Assembly (NCBI RefSeq): GCF_037126465.1
Contig: NC_088202.1
Span: forward strand, 118,372,123-118,436,122
Source: Ornithodoros turicata
Lineage: Eukaryota > Arthropoda > Arachnida > Ixodida > Argasidae
DNA length: 64,000 nt
Direction: 5' to 3'
The number at the start of each line of letters is the position of its first letter. Position 1 is the first letter of the stretch. Of the stretch, positions 58,955-64,000 are shown piece by piece. The notes below the pieces were generated by a model that saw only the letters and a program-made list of their open reading frames with translations, searched no databases and was not told the DNA's origin. Position numbers and translations under genes: made by a program.

Positions 58955-59478
58955 GCGTATAGTTGCTGGTCTGTCCCACACTGATCATGCAGAGTTCCTT
59001 TTTCACAAGTATGGTATTTTAAAACTAAATTCTTCGTACAAATATCGCGTATTACAGTTCTACAAAACGATGAAAAAGACAAACAATCAACACTTAAGCA
59101 TTATTTTGATTAATCAGTATAGATATACGTATCCTCTAAGGACTGCCTCAAAATTTCGCCTGCCGTTAAGTAGAACAAATTATGGTAAACAATCACTCAC
59201 CTATCAGCTTCCTATCCTGTTAAATATGTTGGCTTCTATTGATATTGATATCTTTGAGTTGTCAAATTATAATATTAAAAAGCTCTTTATTGTATATTTG
59301 TTTTTTGGTTTCACGTTGTATTTTTGTTATCCAAACTCTACGGATTTTTTATTCTTTGTTGGTTTGTATAAAGTATTGAATGTGATGTAAGGGAGTCAGG
59401 GCCTAGTCAAATCCCATGGCTTTTTTGCCCTGATTTCCAACACCTTGAGTGTGAAATAAAATTATTTATTTATCTAAA
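58955..59478 (+). pseudogene. CR1-like LINE, part 3: C-terminus and 3' end
   Basis: It continues the LINE frame at L-R-I-V-A-G-L-S-H-T, to the stop at 59388-59390. The 3' UTR of ~85 bp ends with 'gtgaaataaaattatttatttat', a microsatellite-like tail rather than plain poly(A), as usual for the CR1 group. With parts 1 and 2 it gives a LINE of about 3.2 kb. Joining point agrees with the AGTT duplication. Confidence 0.85.
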
Positions 59479-60210
59479 GCACAGAAGAGAAGTCGCTCGA
59501 AGTGAAGTGATGGCAGAGTCCGTACAAGGTGTGTCAAAAGTAAGGGGACGCTCATATAAAATGAAAACTGTATCCAAGATATTGATCGTAGTTTTTAGAC
59601 ACAAGCTGGAAGCGGTTTGGACCATGTCGACGACTTGGCGGCTATCGTGAATGCCGCCATCTTGGTTTCAGCATCATGGAGTTTAAATGGGAAGGTATTG
59701 TTGGGATCCGGGATTTCGGGATATTTTCCGCCTTCGACATTTCCGGGGAGGGGGGGGGGGCTGTTTGAGTAATCTCGGAATTTTTTCGTGGAATTTCGGG
59801 ATCTCAGTACTCGAGCGGAATACTGCAAAGCTGCTCTATAGGGGCACTTACGGAGCAATTACGAGTTGTTTAATTTCTAGCACAAGATTGGATGATCTAC
59901 AGTTATTTTCCTTGGCTGACTCCGAAGTAGACTAATGGCGTACGCACATTTCCTTTCTTGCGCAGTGCGGTGAGGGGCCTTCGATTATAAGCGCCTGTGA
60001 CAGACGCGCTGCAGCTCCGTACGTTGCTTTGCGCTATCGAAGGGTATACCTCCGGCGTCGAACGGCGTGTGCGGCGTCGTATCCGCGAACAACAGAAAAA
60101 CGCAAACAGAAAGTCTGGTGGTCAATTTAACTTCCACGATGAGCACACAAACGAAGAATAGCGACTTCCAGCAGAAGTCCGGCGATTCAAGGCTGTGGCG
60201 GTTTTAGACC
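59479..60210. other. no gene recognised
   Basis: G-run at about 59747-59760. No motif-bearing frame. Confidence 0.35.
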
Positions 60211-60538
60211 GGCCTCGGTGGCTCAGTCGGAAGCGTGTTCGCCTTCTGATCCCGAGATCGCGGGTTCGAACCCGGCCGAGGACGCCAGCAACTTGGTGGC
60301 AGGGTACAAGTCTCTTTGACACGCGACGTTACGTTACGTTAGAGGGACGTTACGTTAGACGTTACGTTACGTTACGACGTTACGTTAGAGGGACGTTAAA
60401 CACGGGGTGCCGTGTGGTGAGATTTCATCGCACGTTAAAGAACCCTCAGGTGAGCAGAAGCATTCCACGGACCGACCACTGTGGCGCCGCTCATGATCTC
60501 AGTTGTCTCGCGACGTAAAGCTCCAATTATTATTATTA
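60211..60538 (+). mobile_element. tRNA-derived SINE, full length
   Basis: tRNA-like head with A box (GGTGGCTCAGTCGG, 60217-60230) and B box (GGGTTCGAACCC, about 60261-60272). A variable (ACGTT)n tract lies at 60324-60396. The body includes 'cacgttaaagaaccctcagg', and the tail 'tcgcgacgtaaagctcc' is followed by (ATT)n. Tail copies occur at 50674-50717 and probably 640-702. No target duplication found. Confidence 0.8.
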
Positions 60539-60826
60539 GTATGTTGCAGTTTTACCTATTTCGTTCCGCAGATGAACTTTATGCTAACTACAGGAGGTGT
60601 TGCCAAATGCTGAAAACTGTTGCGGCCTGTACGAAAGGTCTGCACACACGTCTCCTTCAACAACAACAACAAACAACAACAGATATATTGATGGTGATGA
60701 AGCACGAACGTAATATGAGGCACTCGACAAGTATATACCAGCTCGTCTTTCGACATCAACTTTTTCTTCAACATTAAGCAGCCATGGACATGTATTTCCT
60801 GTTATTTGTCAGCTTTTGATGCTTCT
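60539..60826. other. no gene recognised
   Basis: A (CAA)n tract at about 60658-60682 resembles the blocks at 26.09 and 26.96 kb. Confidence 0.35.
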
Positions 60827-61088
60827 ATATGATTCAGTAGAAGAGTAGAAAATCTTGTGAACCGGTAAGGAAATGTGAAGGGATAAGTGTCTCAGCATGA
60901 AAGCCGCCGATATGTGAAATATCGGCGGCTCTCGTCCTGAGGCACTTCCCTTCACATTCCATATGATTCAGTAGAAGAGTAGAAAATCTTGTGAACCGGT
61001 AAGGAAATGTGAAGGCATAAGTGTCTCAGCAGGAGAGCAGCCGATATGTGAAATATCGGCGGCTCTCGTCCTGAGACACTTCCCTTCA
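60827..61088. repeat. tandem pair of palindromic 134 bp units
   Basis: Unit 1 60827-60960 and unit 2 60961-61088 are near-identical head-to-tail copies starting ATATGATTCAGTAGAAGAG. Each contains a long stem-loop whose centre is CCGATAT-GTGAA-ATATCGG. Outer arms pair 'atgtgaagg' with 'ccttcacat' (incomplete in unit 2). Confidence 0.85.
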
Positions 61089-61904
61089 TGCAACAAAACA
61101 TGGCATCGTCGGTGCACCGCTGATTCCTGCTAACACTCACGCTATCATGGCCGCTCGTCCCATGACGATATTTGTTTTTCGCGGTGCCAGCAACAGGGGA
61201 TGCATTGTATTCAACTGTTCACTCGTGTAAATCTTGGTCTACAGCTCCGAGATGTGAACGTCGCTTCCTGTTTAACCCAAAAAGTGTACGAACTCCGTAC
61301 TACAATGCACGGACACACGGCACGGATACAGAGATGCACGGATAAACAAGCCCACTGCGACACATGCGCAGGGGAGCAGGATAAGGAAACGTACTCGGGT
61401 GGTAGATGATTTCGTATATGTGCACGAGTGGAGTAACAGAAAGTTTTTTCTACATTGAAATTATGAATAACCTATTAGTACACACACAAGCCATGCCCAT
61501 GTTGTAAAGTTTTCCTGTTTACGGTCGTACCTCTACTACCAACATCCAGGATCGCTCGCGCCTCATGCTGGTAGCTTTGCCGATGGGTCTGATTTGGTAT
61601 TTTCGCTTGCTTTCGCTACCAGTTTAGATATACCTTGCCCAGCCCACACGGGCATGGTAGAAGGAGATAACACAGATATAGCTTATCGCGTCAGGCTTCA
61701 GCTGGGACCATACTTTCCCTCTCCCAATCTCAGTCACTTTTTCTACTATCACCATGTGGGCTGGGTTTCCAACCTCCTTTTGTTGGACTGACAGCGATTG
61801 CGCTCAAGAAGTCCTCGCGCGTTATACAAATTCGGCACGCTCTTCATGTTGGTTGGGTAAAAAAGTGACCTTTACTCAGACTTGTACGTATTTGGACAAT
61901 CCTA
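61089..61904. other. no gene recognised
   Basis: Possibly degraded upstream part of the LINE that follows. No RT motif seen. Confidence 0.3.
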
Positions 61905-62594
61905 CACACAGCAGCAGCACTGAAGTACATCGACTGTGCAAAGGCAGTTATACTTACTGACTCATCAAGCGCATTAGACCAGATCAAAGACTTAGACCAC
62001 TCATCTATTATGAACCGCTGCATCCGCAAAGCCCTCTTGGACCTGATACGGGACAGCAAAGACATAGTTCTGCAATGGATTCCTTCCCACGTTGGAATTC
62101 CCGGCAATGAGGAAGCTGACCGCCTAGCAAACGAAGCCCATTATCTTCCGGCTCCCACGTTTCCATCACCACCACATCGAACCAATAAAGAAACAGCCAA
62201 GAGTTTAATATCTACAGTTAGTCCGAGCACCAGGCTCACTCTGTCCAACGCACGCCCTTCACTCCAGTCTCCAAGTTTCTCCAGGCTCACAGCCACACTC
62301 CTACACCGCATACGTACAAACTCAATGTATTCGAACGTCGTACTCCACCGCCTGAAGACTACGCACGATCCAACATGCCCTTTCTGTCCGACATCCCTCG
62401 ACACAATTGAACACATCCTTCTACAATGCCCTGCCTACAGTCAGGAAAGATCTAAGCATCTAGACCCCATCATCCGCAACAGCTCGCAAGTACATGACGT
62501 CATCTTTGGCGGCTCAACGCCGGCAGAAAGACGTTACCACGCGTCAAAACTGGCTTCCTTCCTGAGGGATACCAAGCTGATATATCGTCTCTAA
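61905..62594 (+). pseudogene. LINE RNase H domain and C-terminal motif, 5'-truncated
   Basis: Open for about 230 codons. RNase H motifs: I-L-T-D-S-S-S-A-L near 61950 (catalytic Asp), W-I-P-S-H-V-G-I-P-G-N-E-E-A-D-R-L-A near 62077-62130 (catalytic His and Asp). Then the C-terminal C-P-F-C...T-I-E-H-I-L-L-Q-C-P near 62380-62430. The ATG at 62010 is internal. RT and endonuclease are lost. The 3' UTR ends in an (ATTTTC)n-like tail at 62661-62684. This is the best-kept of the three RNase H-type LINE tails in the window and is probably of the I group. Confidence 0.85.
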
Positions 62595-62885
62595 GAACGC
62601 ATCACAAGTGGCCCTTTCGCCGAGTGCTCTTCAACACCTTAGTCAAGCATCCCCACAGTGATTTTTATTTTCATTTTCATTTTCTGGTGTTCTACCGCTC
62701 ATCGCTCAACGCTGCTCATCGCTCATCGCTCAACCCCTGATTGCACTTCACTGCAAATCCGAATCTACAGTCCTGTCTTTCCCGTTTCCGTTTTTTTTTT
62801 TTTTTTTACGGACCTGCGTTAGTCGTGACGTTGCCCGCCTTGCGAGGCCGACTACGGCAAGCAGTTACACCACCACCACCACCAC
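62595..62885. repeat. short tandem motifs
   Basis: (GCTCATC)n-like repeats at about 62697-62737, a T16 run at about 62792-62808, and (CCA)n at about 62868-62886. No gene. Confidence 0.6.
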
Positions 62886-63627
62886 CTACGTATTTGGAGT
62901 ATTGTATTGAAAATACCGTATTCTAAGTACAATTTGCGGTGTTTTGGTACTCTACTCAATAATTTTTGTTTTGTGTATTTGTACTCTATTTAAAATACAT
63001 TTTATGGTATTTTCTACTCAATACTCTATTGGATCTCCCTCTCAAACTTTCTGTGTGTCGTCTTTCCATTATCTTGTTTGTTCAGTGGAAATTTCCTGAG
63101 TCCCTCGGACTTGACCTGGACATTGGCCCTTCTTGGAAGTCTCCATTTAGAGATCCTGCTCCGTGTGTCTTAATCCTCTGCCAGTGACGGTTCTATTATG
63201 TGTGCCCTGACGCAGTGACGCCGAATTCTGACCTTGCCGAGCGGGGACCTGCTAGAATTTTGCTTTGTTCTGGGTCACATATACTTAGTGCAGTTATGTG
63301 GTATCTCTGTGTCATCTTTTTGGGACTTGTGTTTAGATGACTCCTGCCATACAGCGGCGGCTTGCACTAGTGCGCAGGGTTTTGGTGATTCTTGTCACAT
63401 AGCGACGACTTGCCTCATTGACCAGTGACCGGTTACTTTTTGCGTTCAATGATAAATAGTATCTTAACTGTATTTCAAATACTTTTTGAAGTATTTTGTA
63501 CTCTATCTTAATTACTTTCATTTTCATGTATTTATACTCTATCTTAATCACATTCTAACGTAATCACATTCTAACGTAATTAATTTATTATCTTATCTTA
63601 AATACATTTTTGAGTATCTTGTACATT
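62886..63627. repeat. AT-rich paired repeat ends (MITE-like)
   Basis: Both sides (62890-63035 and 63460-63627) are full of GTATTTT/TACTCTATT motifs around a more ordinary ~420 bp centre (63036-63459). This suggests one non-autonomous element. Termini not resolved. Confidence 0.4.
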
Positions 63628-64000
63628 CTTGTACGTTCCCTAGCGGAGCGTGTTGATTTCACCGATGTTTTGCATTGCTATACCTGGAGGATGAGACAAA
63701 AAAATAAATTTGACGGCGATTAATGTAATAATGCGACGACAATGCGTTATCATTAGACATTCGTCTTACTTCTAATTGCTTCTTGTTACATGGAGGTCCA
63801 GTTTATTGCCTTAGACACAGATACATAAAGTACGTGTGTACCGGCAGATAGTTCGAAGGAGACTGCGCCTTAGCGTTCGTCTAACGTTTACACTAGAGTG
63901 CGGGAGAACAAAGTTCACTTGACAGCGTCCTGCCTCGAGTGTTTCGGGCAGGTGTGCGTGTCTCGAATAACCGCTCACATGATCGGTTGCTATGCGGCGT
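63628..64000. other. no gene recognised
   Basis: Nothing recognised. Confidence 0.35.

Noticed and set aside
60324..60396. ACGTT-rich array as a regulatory or CRISPR-like repeat
   Set aside because: It lies inside a tRNA-derived SINE and is a variable simple-sequence tract; no spacers.

Overview
The window is eukaryotic nuclear DNA, most likely from an arthropod and probably a chelicerate such as a tick. The grounds are low gene density, several tRNA-derived SINE types resembling those described from ixodid ticks, CR1-type and RNase H-bearing LINEs, Ty3/Gypsy and BEL/Pao LTR elements, a THAP/YqaJ (ISL2EU-type) DNA transposon, hAT-like MITEs, and one exon of an arthropod-style cholinesterase-fold protein bounded by splice sites. 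The species cannot be fixed from the sequence alone. Nothing looks bacterial or organellar.

Layout. 1-9.2 kb: SINE and LINE debris. A ~322 bp unit occurs twice (1326-1649 and inside a SINE at 5821-6143), and a minus-strand BEL/Pao relic has a Gag remnant, an exact 18-nt tRNA primer-binding site and a candidate LTR (7954-9203). 9.5-16.0 kb: a THAP-type transposase start on the plus strand and a degraded SWIM/YqaJ-like gene on the minus strand bracket a minus-strand Ty3/Gypsy element (gag, pol, integrase; 10645-14944). Pol and integrase are separated by a single in-frame TAG. 16-30 kb: mostly non-coding, with SINE, hAT-like and other MITE remnants and two facing fragments of RNase H-type LINEs (28.7-29.7 kb). 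30.4-34.2 kb: hAT-like ends, then the only convincing host-gene piece, a 1477 bp cholinesterase-fold exon (32172-33648). It has an N-terminal membrane segment and has lost the catalytic Ser and His, so it is neurotactin-like rather than an esterase. 34.98-38.16 kb: a 3.2 kb foldback element with long inverted arms. 38.6-45 kb: LINE fragments, microsatellites, an unassigned ORF and a tRNA-Thr-like sequence.

45.0-59.5 kb is one CR1-like LINE broken twice. The first break is an 8.64 kb insertion (45709-54349), flanked by TTAAT and carrying short inverted ends. The second is a 2.6 kb element with ~750 bp terminal inverted repeats (56343-58950), flanked by AGTT. The LINE frame resumes exactly at both junctions. 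The 8.64 kb insertion itself contains a diverged direct repeat pair, a hAT-like MITE, a SINE with an 11 bp target duplication, and a palindrome. 60-64 kb: a complete SINE, a tandem pair of palindromic units, an RNase H LINE tail, and AT-rich repeat ends.

The window reads as a record of successive nested insertions around one real exon. No CRISPR array, rRNA or operon-like structure was seen. ORFs not listed were judged to be chance frames or shadows.
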